Below are positions 7,779 to 15,353 of a DNA stretch of 50,519 nucleotides, piece after piece. The first letter of the stretch is position 1. Each line of letters opens with the position of its first letter. Below the pieces are notes generated by a model. That model did not search any database. It saw only the letters and a list, made by a program, of their open reading frames with translations, and had not been told where the DNA came from. The position numbers and the translations under genes are program-made. The stretch comes from Hyphomicrobiales bacterium (lineage in GTDB: Bacteria; Pseudomonadota; Alphaproteobacteria; Rhizobiales; JACESI01), in contig JBDWKL010000015.1 in the NCBI GenBank assembly GCA_039973685.1, positions 1 through 50,519 on the forward strand, written 5' to 3'.

Positions 7779-9227
7779 GTGAAGGTTCTTGAAAAGGTGT
7801 CAGGACATACTCGATTATACCGCCGTGGTGCGGTGTATTATCATCGCGCTGCCGTTCCCGTGGACATTGCGGAGACCTATGGCAAACGTGAAGAAACATT
7901 CTCCCTCAAAACAAAAGATCACCCAGAAGCCCTTCAGAAGGTGCGTATTGCAGCTGTTGAGGTTGATGCGAAATTTGAAGCCCATAGGCGTCACATTGCA
8001 TCTAGTTCAGGCCCCAAGATCGACAAGCTTACCCGTGATCAGCTCGACGCCATCAAAGCAGTATATTACCACCATCTACTCGATGAAGATGACGACACCC
8101 GTGACGATAGATTTGAACAGCCTGTCCAAGATGGCGATACGCAAAGCTCTCCAAAGCTCTTTCGAAGAAAGACGTTCAATGAATATCAGGCGCTTAACGC
8201 CGAACTATCGGAACACCATCGCGGAGATATGGCACAAGGGGAAGATAGTACTGGCTTCTTTCAAGGAGAAGCAGAGGAGGTTCTAACTTGGGAAAGCATT
8301 GGCCTCCGGCTCAAAGGAAGCTCCACGAGCTGGCCACGCCTAATCAGAACCTTACAAGAAGCATCCATAGAGGCCTCTGAGGCCATCGCTAAGCGCAACG
8401 AAGGTCAAATCGTCCCACCCCCCGAAGATCCGAACAAAGCAAACACAAAACCCCTCTCTGCGCCCCTTCTGTCATCAATATTTGATAGTTGGCTTATGGA
8501 AAAGAAGGCTTCCGGCGAGTGGAAATTAAAAGCAGAGAATGACTATCGACATTGGATTGAGGCCTTCATTACCATTTGTGGGGATAAGCCTTTCACTAAC
8601 TATGAGAAGGCTGATGCTCGAAACTTCAAAAGCCACGCCATGATTCTGCCTTCCAATTGGCGCAAACACCAAGCAACGCGAAACGCTTCTATTTTGGAAG
8701 CCCCCGCGCTTGGCAAAGCAGCAGGGCTGTCAACCATATCGCTAACGACCCTCAACAAGGCTACTGGACGACTGAACTATTTTTGGAAGTGGGTCGAAGC
8801 TCATTATGACGATGTCACCCCTAATCTCTTTCAAGGACTAAAGGTGACGACGAAAACAAAAGGGGCAGATGAACGCAACCCGTTCTCAGCCGAACAATTG
8901 TCCACCATTTTCTCCAGCCCTCTGTTTGTCGGATGTAAATCCATTCAGCAGCGCCATCAAACTGGAACGGTCAATATGTCTAGGACGGCTTACTATTGGC
9001 TCCCTATATTATCGCTCTTTACAGGCGCTCGTCTAGCAAATGGCGGACGTGGCGATGTACTCGATGCACTTCAAGGGCACTCAGCGAGTGGCATGAGAGG
9101 CCGATACGGCACTGGAGACAAGACCGAGGTATATCCGTCGTCCACTTTGCAGAAGACCATAGAGTGCGTGACTTACCCATCGGTGGATTTCGGCTTAATT
9201 AAGTGCTTCGGTGAAGATGGTAACTGA
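7779..9227 (+). pseudogene. Tyrosine integrase (DUF6538 type) with deleted catalytic core
   Basis: The N-terminus (RLYRRGAVYYHRAAVP) and the SLKTKDHPEA segment match DUF6538 integrases. A SAM-like core-binding domain follows at about residues 230-340. The catalytic domain starts normally, through NPFSAEQLSTIFSSPLF to LSLFTGARL near residue 417, which carries the first catalytic Arg. It then jumps directly to DVLDALQGHSASGMRGRYGTG, the His/Tyr end of the domain. The roughly 100-130 residues that normally lie between, including the HxxR box, are missing without a frameshift. At 482 residues it is shorter than the family's usual length. It should be unable to catalyse recombination alone. It starts 82 bases from the left att core of element B. 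Confidence 0.85.
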
Positions 9228-9303
9228 TAATGGTCTTCACATGACAAATTCACACCAATATCTAGGCAAGGCTCAATTCAAGAAGCATAACAAAACAACA
9301 GCC

Positions 9304-9410
9304 AACACAAAGCGAAATAAGAGTCACACAGAGGCGCCTTTGTTGTCATGCAGTGCGGGACTCAATTACCAAGAATTCCGCTCTATGAGTCGCTATGGGG
9401 GTTTGTGAGC
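9304..9410 (+). repeat. Diverged 107-bp direct repeat, copy 1
   Basis: Aligns without gaps to 12087-12193 at about 70% identity by eye. The best-conserved parts are ATAAGAGTCACACAGAG and the stretches around ACCAAGAA, CTATGA and GGGTTT. In one frame both copies stay open and end in GGL or AGL followed by TGA, but substitutions fall at all codon positions, so coding is doubtful. It follows the integrase remnant; copy 2 precedes the serine recombinase. Confidence 0.6.
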
Positions 9411-9567
9411 CCATTCAATCTTAGAGGCAGACAACATGGTGGTGTATACACAGCAGTGGTGGTGTATGTATGTGCATCGAGTATGTTTGATAAACCCTCA
9501 ATGGGGTTCAAGCACTGTGTCGAAGCATCCCTTAAGGCGACGAAAAGCCATCGCTTACGACCACCTG

Positions 9568-9659
9568 AATTAATAGGTTGTCCTATCCCAATACCCCCGT
9601 GGGTATATTATAGTAGTACTATATTATATAGGTGGACTATAGACACCTATAGGTAACCT
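9568..9659 (+). repeat. Duplicated block with phage-promoter-like motif, copy 1
   Basis: Starts with a 22-bp sequence (9568-9589) that is identical at 9923-9944 and contains the hairpin ATAGG-TTGT-CCTAT. Both copies continue with GTACTATATTATATAG, then a GGACTATAGACACC or GAACTATAGATACC motif, then TATAGGTAACCTT. The ACTATAG core followed by a purine resembles the initiation end of T7/SP6-family promoters (CACTATAG). No phage-type RNA polymerase gene is visible in the window. Confidence 0.55.
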
Positions 9660-9922
9660 TAAGGTGCACCTCATGTTAGCCTTATGGGACAGGCATGATG
9701 GACTAAGGTCAAGCCTAGTTCCCCTTAATCACACACCTCCATCACAGTCATCCTCAAGTCAGCATGACTATGGCTCACCTTAGCTGAGACAGAGGTTTAT
9801 AACTCATTGTGGGTGTATGGTTTTAAGGTGGCGCTAGTGCGGTATTGCGCCGTGTCTGAGCTGTTTTAGGAGCTTCAGCACCCCAGCGTACAGTCTTAGA
9901 AACCTTCAGTGGTTACCTAAGA

Positions 9923-10019
9923 AATTAATAGGTTGTCCTATCCCGGGGACCTCCCTATTGATGTACTATATTATATAGATGAACTATAGATACCTTAAGG
10001 TACACTATAGGTAACCTTT
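9923..10019 (+). repeat. Duplicated block with phage-promoter-like motifs, copy 2
   Basis: The partner of the block at 9568. It contains two motifs, GAACTATAGATACC at 9981-9994 and ACACTATAGGTAACC at 10002-10016, separated by CCTTAAGG. Small insertions and deletions relative to copy 1 indicate an old duplication. Confidence 0.55.
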
Positions 10020-10211
10020 AGTGGTCCATTGGTTACACCCTGCTCTAGACATGATGAACATAAGACCTACTTCGGGTATCTTTGAGTCAGACATGATGAA
10101 CTTAGGTCAACCCTTAGCTCCCTTAAGACCAGACACCGTACACACATCCCCCTTAGGAGGCTTATGTCTATGGTGCACCACCTCACACTCCAGCAACGCT
10201 CATTGGACACC

Positions 10212-10232
10212 TTCAGGACACTATAGATAACC
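10212..10232 (+). promoter_or_regulatory. Isolated SP6-promoter-like motif
   Basis: AGGACACTATAGATAACC reads close to the SP6/K1-5 late promoter core (GGxGACACTATAG). It is oriented rightward like the motifs at 9634, 9981 and 10002, and continues with CTTAGTG. No gene follows directly, so it may be a relic of phage intergenic DNA. Confidence 0.35.
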
Positions 10233-10777
10233 TTAGTGTGCCTCTGAGGGTTAACCTGATGAACATCCTCCACACACCCACCCCCTCTCCAATCAAACCT
10301 CACGATGAACCTCATCGGTAGCTATATGAGAACCTAAGGGCGTCGGAATGTCTGCCACAAAAATCCAAGGCAGGGATTTATATATAGAGGAGTGTGTCTT
10401 ACCCCCTTGCCCCGCCCTAAGCCGTGAGGCAACCCATGTCCCTTCTTTGGGTCTTACTTGGAAGCCAAGTGACGACACTTAACGCTAATTTGAGGGCCCT
10501 ATGTCAGATCGAACATCGATGCAGTCAATGAGATGGCAGGGGGGGGATGGAAGGCATGGTAATCACACAGCAAAACAACCATCGCTCATGCTTAGAGCGA
10601 AACACACGTTCGACTGTGAGCTAATAGAATGATGCCACCGACAAATGTAGGTAACGCGACACAGTAGGCCATTGTTATAGCTGACATTGAAATATATTGA
10701 GTAGCTTATTACCTCACGTCCGCTTCGAGCCCAAATTGACCGATGTTGCGCTATCGACGAATGTCAGCTTTGGCGTG

Positions 10778-11803
10778 TCAAAGAGGGCGCTCTAATGCTG
10801 TTTTGATTTCACCGTTGTCGCTCAATTCCACAAATTCAACATCGTGCCTCATTTCTTCCTTCAACAAGTCGTCCAGATGACTTGCAGGTGTTATAATGCC
10901 ATAGCCAAACCCATCTAGCGTGTCTGACGAAGCAGATGAAATTGCTGTACTTGCGACCACTCCCACAACAAACCCATCGCGGTTCAATACTGGTGCTCCA
11001 CTGCTCCCGCCCTTTACTCGAGCATTGACCAAAAAATACTCTGTGGCCTCGAGGTAGTTTGAACCGTTACTTACAACCTCTCCGTTCATGACTTTTATTT
11101 CAGATCCGATTTCGCCGTGTTCAAGCACTGTCAATCGATCAAAACCAGGAACAGGTGGAAAACCAATACTCAAAATGCTCTCGCCAAGAACATGCGAACT
11201 TTTACGGAATGGTGGGGCTGTTAGTGGAGCTGTTAGTGGAGCTGTTAGTGCCGCTTCTGCTTCTAGTAAGAAAACCGCAAGGTCAATGTTAGGATTGGCG
11301 TGATATGATATCCTTATAATATTACGAGGCTTTCCTTTTGCGTCGAGCACTTTAACACTCTGCATACCCTCCACGACATGGCGAGCCGTTACAAACGTGT
11401 TCGCGTTGCCCAAAAAAAATCCAGTTCCGAGGCCATCGTCATTGTTCGAGTCTTTTACTAGGACAGGAGAAACCGATCCTGAATGCCGTCGGAAAATTTC
11501 AATCGGCCCGCCGACCCGATTTTCATAGGTTCCATATTCAGCATTGGTTTCTGAAAAACCGCGCCCCATGTATAGCCGATCTAGAGCAACACCTCCCAGG
11601 TCAACCAAAAGACCTTGGTTTACGAGTTGGTTCACGACGTGAAAAAGATAACCAACATCTAAGCTTTCATTCCAGCTAGGGTCAGAATTTACAAAATCAG
11701 CTAGTTTCAAGATGGAGGGTTGATCTGTCGCCAATGGCTCACTGCTATGAAAGTAGCGCATTAAAAGCGTAGCGAGGTTTTCGGGGCGTACAATTTTGTC
11801 CAT
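10778..11803 (-). CDS. Trypsin-like serine protease with N-terminal helical domain
   Basis: The 341-residue protein has no signal peptide, so it should act in the cytoplasm. Residues 1-80 form a helical, possibly winged-helix or effector-associated domain (LATLLMRYFHSSEPLA). From about 100 to 310 lies a chymotrypsin-fold protease with a complete triad: His142 in VTARHVVE, Asp174 in NIDLAVF and Ser268 in KGGSSGAPV. An Ala-Pro-Leu-Thr repeat at 185-197 comes from a 12-bp DNA repeat and lies in a surface loop. ATG 11803 follows AGGAAG. Cytoplasmic trypsin-like proteases fused to small N-terminal domains occur in bacterial conflict and signalling systems; that role here is inference from domain layout and location in a mobile element. 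A housekeeping DegP-type role is unlikely because there is no PDZ domain. Confidence 0.88.
   Translation of the reverse strand: MDKIVRPENLATLLMRYFHSSEPLATDQPSILKLADFVNSDPSWNESLDVGYLFHVVNQLVNQGLLVDLGGVALDRLYMGRGFSETNAEYGTYENRVGGPIEIFRRHSGSVSPVLVKDSNNDDGLGTGFFLGNANTFVTARHVVEGMQSVKVLDAKGKPRNIIRISYHANPNIDLAVFLLEAEAALTAPLTAPLTAPPFRKSSHVLGESILSIGFPPVPGFDRLTVLEHGEIGSEIKVMNGEVVSNGSNYLEATEYFLVNARVKGGSSGAPVLNRDGFVVGVVASTAISSASSDTLDGFGYGIITPASHLDDLLKEEMRHDVEFVELSDNGEIKTALERPL
11217..11250 (-). repeat. 12-bp tandem repeat inside the protease gene
   Basis: GCTGTTAGTGGA (plus strand) occurs almost three times in a row. On the coding strand it gives the repeated tetrapeptide TAPL between the aspartate- and serine-bearing halves of the protease. 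The length is a multiple of three, so slippage would change loop length without breaking the frame. Confidence 0.8.
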
Positions 11804-12262
11804 TTTTCTTCCTAAACCAGTTCAAATGATCAGCAACTATGTCTATTAATGTGTTTGTTTGCTGATGTCGTACGTATTAAGCGGTAAATCATCATTATCA
11901 AAGAGTAGCCATTCGGGCGCATTTTTGTATTACGGCTTCGTCCGCATTGCCGAAGTTTGGTGCGGTTATCTATTCAGGGAAACGAAGGGCAGCTTTTGGA
12001 CAAACCCCAGCAAGCTATACAATTACATGAAGGTAATAAAGTGACTCGATAGTGGACTAACTGCGACTCTGCGACGCACCGTAGATGACACAAGGCGATA
12101 TAAGAGTCACACAGAGCCACCTCGCCTTTCACGCAGTATTGGACTCCACCACCAAGAACGCCGCCCTATGACTCTCTGTGCGGGTTTATGAAGCGCTCCG
12201 CGCCAAGAGGGGTACGACAGGCGTGACCAGTGGCGAATGGCTGGATTAACTGACACCTTAAG
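11804..12262. other. Intergenic stretch upstream of the serine recombinase
   Basis: About 460 bases between the divergently read protease and recombinase genes. A 61-codon plus-strand frame from 11859 has no family features and I do not call it a gene. Positions 12087-12193 hold the second copy of the 107-bp repeat. The rest shows nothing I can name. Confidence 0.45.
12087..12193 (+). repeat. Diverged 107-bp direct repeat, copy 2
   Basis: Partner of 9304-9410 (same length, about 70% identical by eye). It ends about 70 bases before the dyad sites of the serine recombinase. Together the copies frame the repeat zone and protease, about 2.8 kb apart. Confidence 0.6.
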
Positions 12263-12333
12263 TCTCACAAACTATACTTTTTGAGATTGACAAACAGCCC
12301 GTCTCTTTTTATGTCTCAGAACTATATTCTCAT
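12263..12333. promoter_or_regulatory. Two dyad sites upstream of the recombinase, probable res/operator
   Basis: Site one (12263-12286) has arms TCTCA and TGAGA around ACTATAC. Site two (12314-12333) repeats TCTCA, then AACTATATTC and a degenerate TCATA arm. Both carry a central TATA and are spaced about 50 bases apart, just before the recombinase start. Resolvase binding sites are short dyads centred on a TA step placed upstream of the gene, where they also repress it. The match is by layout, not by a known consensus. Confidence 0.5.
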
Positions 12334-12355
12334 AAAGCTCTAGGAGTAACGAGAC

Positions 12356-12910
12356 ATGGCCATCATCGGATATGCAAGAGTATCAACCACAGGACAATCA
12401 TTGGAGACACAGGAAGGACGCCTAGAGAGTGCTGGCGTGGAGAAGCTCTACTCAGAGAAGCGCTCAGGTGTTGACGCGGTCCGCCCTGAACTAAGGGCCT
12501 GTCTCGACTATGTCCGCGATGGAGACACCCTCATCGTCACCAAGATAGACCGTGTTGCTCGTTCAGCAGCAGACTTCCATTCAATCTTGAAGCAACTCAG
12601 CGACAAAGGCGTGTCTTTCAAAGCCCTAGATGACCCTGATGCAGACACCTCCACCCGTTCAGGCAAGCTCTTGATCGGTATCCTTGCACTCATAGCTGAG
12701 TTTGAGAACGACATCCGCAAAGAGCGGCAGATGGAAGGGATCGCTAAGGCAAGAGCCAAGGGGACAAAGTTTGGACGTAAGAAACAGCTCACAGACGAAG
12801 CTATACACTCCATCGCCTCCATGCGTGAAGGTGGCATGACCGTCCCCCAGATTATGCAAGACACAGGCCTCTCCAAGGCATCCGTCTATCGGGCTTTAGC
12901 TAACAACTAA
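12356..12910 (+). CDS. Serine recombinase (resolvase/invertase family)
   Basis: The 184-residue protein is a complete small serine recombinase. The catalytic domain begins IIGYARVST with nucleophile Ser10 and Arg8, and contains the conserved KIDRVARS and LIAEFENDIRKERQMEGI segments. A C-terminal helix-turn-helix (about residues 140-182, with GGMTVPQIMQDTGLSKASVY) binds the site. GGAG lies about eight bases before ATG 12356. Such enzymes resolve cointegrates or invert short segments. The two dyad sites just upstream are likely binding sites and may autoregulate the gene. It is intact, unlike the integrase of the same element, and could be its only working recombinase. Confidence 0.93.
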   Translation: MAIIGYARVSTTGQSLETQEGRLESAGVEKLYSEKRSGVDAVRPELRACLDYVRDGDTLIVTKIDRVARSAADFHSILKQLSDKGVSFKALDDPDADTSTRSGKLLIGILALIAEFENDIRKERQMEGIAKARAKGTKFGRKKQLTDEAIHSIASMREGGMTVPQIMQDTGLSKASVYRALANN

Positions 12911-13139
12911 CTTTGTGCATCAGCTAATCGGTGTTTGTTACTAACTTGCAAAGATGGGCTGCATAAGGTCAACAACTTAACGTCAAAACCTGAACTGGCT
13001 CACATCGTCGTGACTAAGGCCAATTTATGTGACAATGCCCATTGTGTGCCTATTTTATTCCATTATCTTGACGATCATATATTCACACAGCTCTAATCAT
13101 AGAGAGGTGTTTTTGATATCCAATATAGGCCCTGTTTCT

Positions 13140-14525
13140 ATGCTGCATTGCGTTAAGTTATTATCTAAGATTATTGCCACCTTCCTGACATTTCTAGTCA
13201 CATTCGTTTATGCCAGTATTGCTCATGCAAACGGTAGCTGGGAGCCGATAACAAACACTCAATCCGGCAAGGGAGCAGCCGTTTGTAATAATTCTCAACT
13301 GAACTTGATCTGCTTCGGCTTAAGATGCAAAGCAGGGCAAAAACCCGAGTTTGTGATATTTTTCACTGGGGGGCAATTCAATCAGCCCATTGAGACGAAA
13401 ATTCTAGTCGATGGCAACCCAGCGTATCCACTCACATTTCGCCCTATCAAAAAGAACAGTGAGCTTGGTGCAATCTTCAAGTCAACCGATGCCAATCTTT
13501 TGGGTCTTTTAAAAAACGGGTCGCAAATGACACTTGTCACGCCTGTTAAAAGTCATCGGTTTTCACTGCGTGGATCGTCGCAACACATACAGCGAGCTGA
13601 AAGACTTTGTGGACTGGGTCAGTTGACCACAACACAAACAATTGCACCTAAAACGACAAATAGTAACCAGAACAAGTGGGTCTTTAGGCCGTCAAGTGCG
13701 CAGTTTCCTTCGGCCTCTGCTTCCGTTTGCAGTACCAGCAACCCAAACCATTGTTTTGGATATAGATGCAATATTCGATCACCACAAGTATACTCATTCG
13801 TATCGACAAATGATCCCGCATCTCCGCGAATTGAAACTGATGTATTCTATAATATTGGAGACAAAAAATTCACGTCAAAAGCTTCGGTCACGGGTGAAGC
13901 CTTTGAAGGCATTATCGAGTTCGCGTATGAAGTCGATGTATCAGGCAGCTGGCAGTTTCTCTCGGCTCTTTTTTCCAACCCCTCTGTGCACATCACAAGC
14001 GATTTGTTCAGCCCCTTGCATTTTTCACTGAATGGCGCGTCTGCAGCGGTGAGCCAACTTATCGGCCATTGCACTCAATTACAGTCAAATCCGGCAGTAA
14101 TTTCAGATTCAGATAACCAACCTCAAACGGATTTAAAAAAAGAACCTACCTCTGATGCTACCAATCTAAACAAGGTCATAAGCCGCGAAATTACTGAAGG
14201 ATGCGAAACAAGCCGAGGCAAGATTGCACCCAGCGGACTGACTTTCAAAGATTTAAACAATGATGGAAAAGAGGATCTAATCTTATCTCATCACGCTATT
14301 TCATGCACAGGGGGCAATCTCAAACGCAGCCTTTATTGCGGTGCTCAGGTATGCACAACAAAGATATTTATACGGCAACAGGCCGAACTTAAATTTGAAA
14401 TAGAGTTCTTAGGATCTGTTGAAACAATCTCAAATGATGAACCACCACTTCTATCGCTCATCAGTCATGGTGGTGAAAAAGCAAAGATCAGATGGAATGG
14501 TCAAAAGATAGCGGTGACTAACTGA
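13140..14525 (+). CDS. Secreted Cys-containing protein with duplicated domain
   Basis: The longer frame starts at 13029, but ATG 13140 gives a clean Sec signal peptide: a basic start, a hydrophobic core and AHA before NGSWEP. No strong Shine-Dalgarno marks either. The mature part holds two related domains of about 120 residues. Each has a W near its start, a paired-Cys core (CNNSQLNLICFGLRC and CSTSNPNHCFGYRC) and a late Cys (LCGLG, GHCTQ). This resembles the invasion-associated-locus-B-type fold, though the match is not certain. Residues near the C-terminus contain FKDLNNDGKEDLILS, an FG-GAP/EF-hand-like calcium loop. A periplasmic or exported role is likely; the substrate is unknown. It is the last gene of element B. 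Confidence 0.65.
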   Translation: MLHCVKLLSKIIATFLTFLVTFVYASIAHANGSWEPITNTQSGKGAAVCNNSQLNLICFGLRCKAGQKPEFVIFFTGGQFNQPIETKILVDGNPAYPLTFRPIKKNSELGAIFKSTDANLLGLLKNGSQMTLVTPVKSHRFSLRGSSQHIQRAERLCGLGQLTTTQTIAPKTTNSNQNKWVFRPSSAQFPSASASVCSTSNPNHCFGYRCNIRSPQVYSFVSTNDPASPRIETDVFYNIGDKKFTSKASVTGEAFEGIIEFAYEVDVSGSWQFLSALFSNPSVHITSDLFSPLHFSLNGASAAVSQLIGHCTQLQSNPAVISDSDNQPQTDLKKEPTSDATNLNKVISREITEGCETSRGKIAPSGLTFKDLNNDGKEDLILSHHAISCTGGNLKRSLYCGAQVCTTKIFIRQQAELKFEIEFLGSVETISNDEPPLLSLISHGGEKAKIRWNGQKIAVTN

Positions 14526-14894
14526 GCCCAGCCTTAGGCATTAAATCAATTAGATAAATGGAGTGCTTTGCTCCAGCTAGGAATGGTATCCAGATGCAAT
14601 GGAGGTCCTTCAGGCTTCGTGGCACCTGAGAAAAACAACAAAACTGTTACAGAATATTGACACAGCAGACACCTACAAATATACGTAAGTCATTGTTTTT
14701 ATTAATCTATATACTCAACAAGGCGTTTCCCCTAGGCTCCACCAAATTTTTAGCAACTCTCTTAAGGTTGGATTGCACTTCAGGTGCACCTAATAGCAAT
14801 TTGCATTGCACCCAGCACCTCAAAGAAGCATTTTTCAACAAATAGCTTTCAACTTAATCCGCAACTAGCGTTATCACATTAACTTTTGATCAAA
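14526..14894. other. Intergenic stretch containing the right att core
   Basis: This stretch links the end of element B with the IS remnant. It contains the second attachment core at 14731 and otherwise nothing I recognise. The 62-codon plus-strand frame at 14657 crosses the att core and is not supported as a gene. Confidence 0.4.
14731..14745 (+). repeat. Candidate attachment core, right copy
   Basis: Identical to 7683-7697 over CCTAGGCTCCACCAA. The sequence to its left does not fold into a tRNA T-arm, so the intact RNA gene that supplied the site is probably further left, outside the window. This copy would mark the right end of element B. Confidence 0.5.
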
Positions 14895-15300
14895 AGTTTT
14901 GGTATCACTCGCTGTTGCGTGCCGTTGATCAGGACGGGTATGTTCTTGATGAAATCTTACAAACTCGCCATTATACGAAGGCTGCGAAACGCTTGTTACG
15001 ACGTTTGCTGCAGAAACGGAGCTTGCCAACAAGGCGTATCCTGACGGATAAGTTCAGATCCTGTAGAGCAGCAAAGCGTCAGACCATACCTAGTATCAAG
15101 CATCTCTCTCATAAGGGGTTGAGCAATCACACCGAAAATTCTCATATTCCATTAAGAAAGCGAGAACGTATGATGCAAGGTTTACGGTCCGTGGGTAGCT
15201 TGCAACGGTTCTGTTCAATCTTCTCGGCCCTATAGCCCTATGTAATCCCTTCGTTCCATCCCGCTTAAAACGCAACGCTTTCCAAAATCCGTTATTAATG
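14895..15300 (+). pseudogene. Remnant of an IS6-family transposase
   Basis: RAVDQDGYVLDEILQTR, AAKRLLRRLL, HLSHKGLSNHTENSHIPLRK and RERMMQGLRSVGSLQRF match the C-terminal half of the IS6/IS26 transposase DDE domain. The Glu in TENSH corresponds to the last catalytic residue. The start and N-terminal half are missing. After SIFSAL the frame ends early, and family-like residues (ALSKIRY-like) continue past 15235 with stops and shifts. It is dead and its ends cannot be placed. It marks the junction between element B and the polysaccharide genes. Confidence 0.85.
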
Positions 15301-15353
15301 CAAATTATGTTCAATCAAAACAATCAGGCAAAACAATCAGGATACCTTAGTTT

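Larger units (their letters stand above)
9228..10777. other. 1.5-kb gene-poor zone rich in repeats
   Basis: I find no convincing gene between the broken integrase and the protease. The short frames on both strands lack family features and stable coding character. What stands out is repeated structure: one half of a 107-bp repeat pair (9304-9410), a duplicated block near 9568 and 9923 with ACTATAG motifs, several CATGATGAAC-like words (near 9690, 10050, 10093), and CCTTAAGG palindromes. The composition differs from the chromosomal part of the window and resembles the intergenic DNA of T7-like phages. From 10500 to 10777 I see nothing I can name. Confidence 0.5.
7683..14745. mobile_element. Element B: integrative element bounded by 15-bp direct repeats
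   Basis: The two copies of CCTAGGCTCCACCAA enclose about 7 kb that begins with an integrase pointing inward. It also contains a gene-poor repeat zone, a protease, a serine recombinase and a secreted protein. The content is accessory and the integrase is defective, so the element is probably stranded. The boundary assignment rests on a 15-bp identity plus integrase position and has not been tested by comparison with an empty site. Confidence 0.5.

Noticed and set aside
9348-9656. A 102-codon plus-strand frame after the integrase remnant
   Set aside because: It crosses the promoter-like repeat block and reads as low-quality sequence rich in Cys, Pro and Tyr without a domain.
10293-10478. A 61-codon minus-strand frame in the repeat zone
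   Set aside because: No ribosome binding site, no family features, and it lies in DNA dominated by repeats; likely chance.
11859-12044. A 61-codon plus-strand frame between protease and recombinase
   Set aside because: No supported start and no family features; kept as intergenic.
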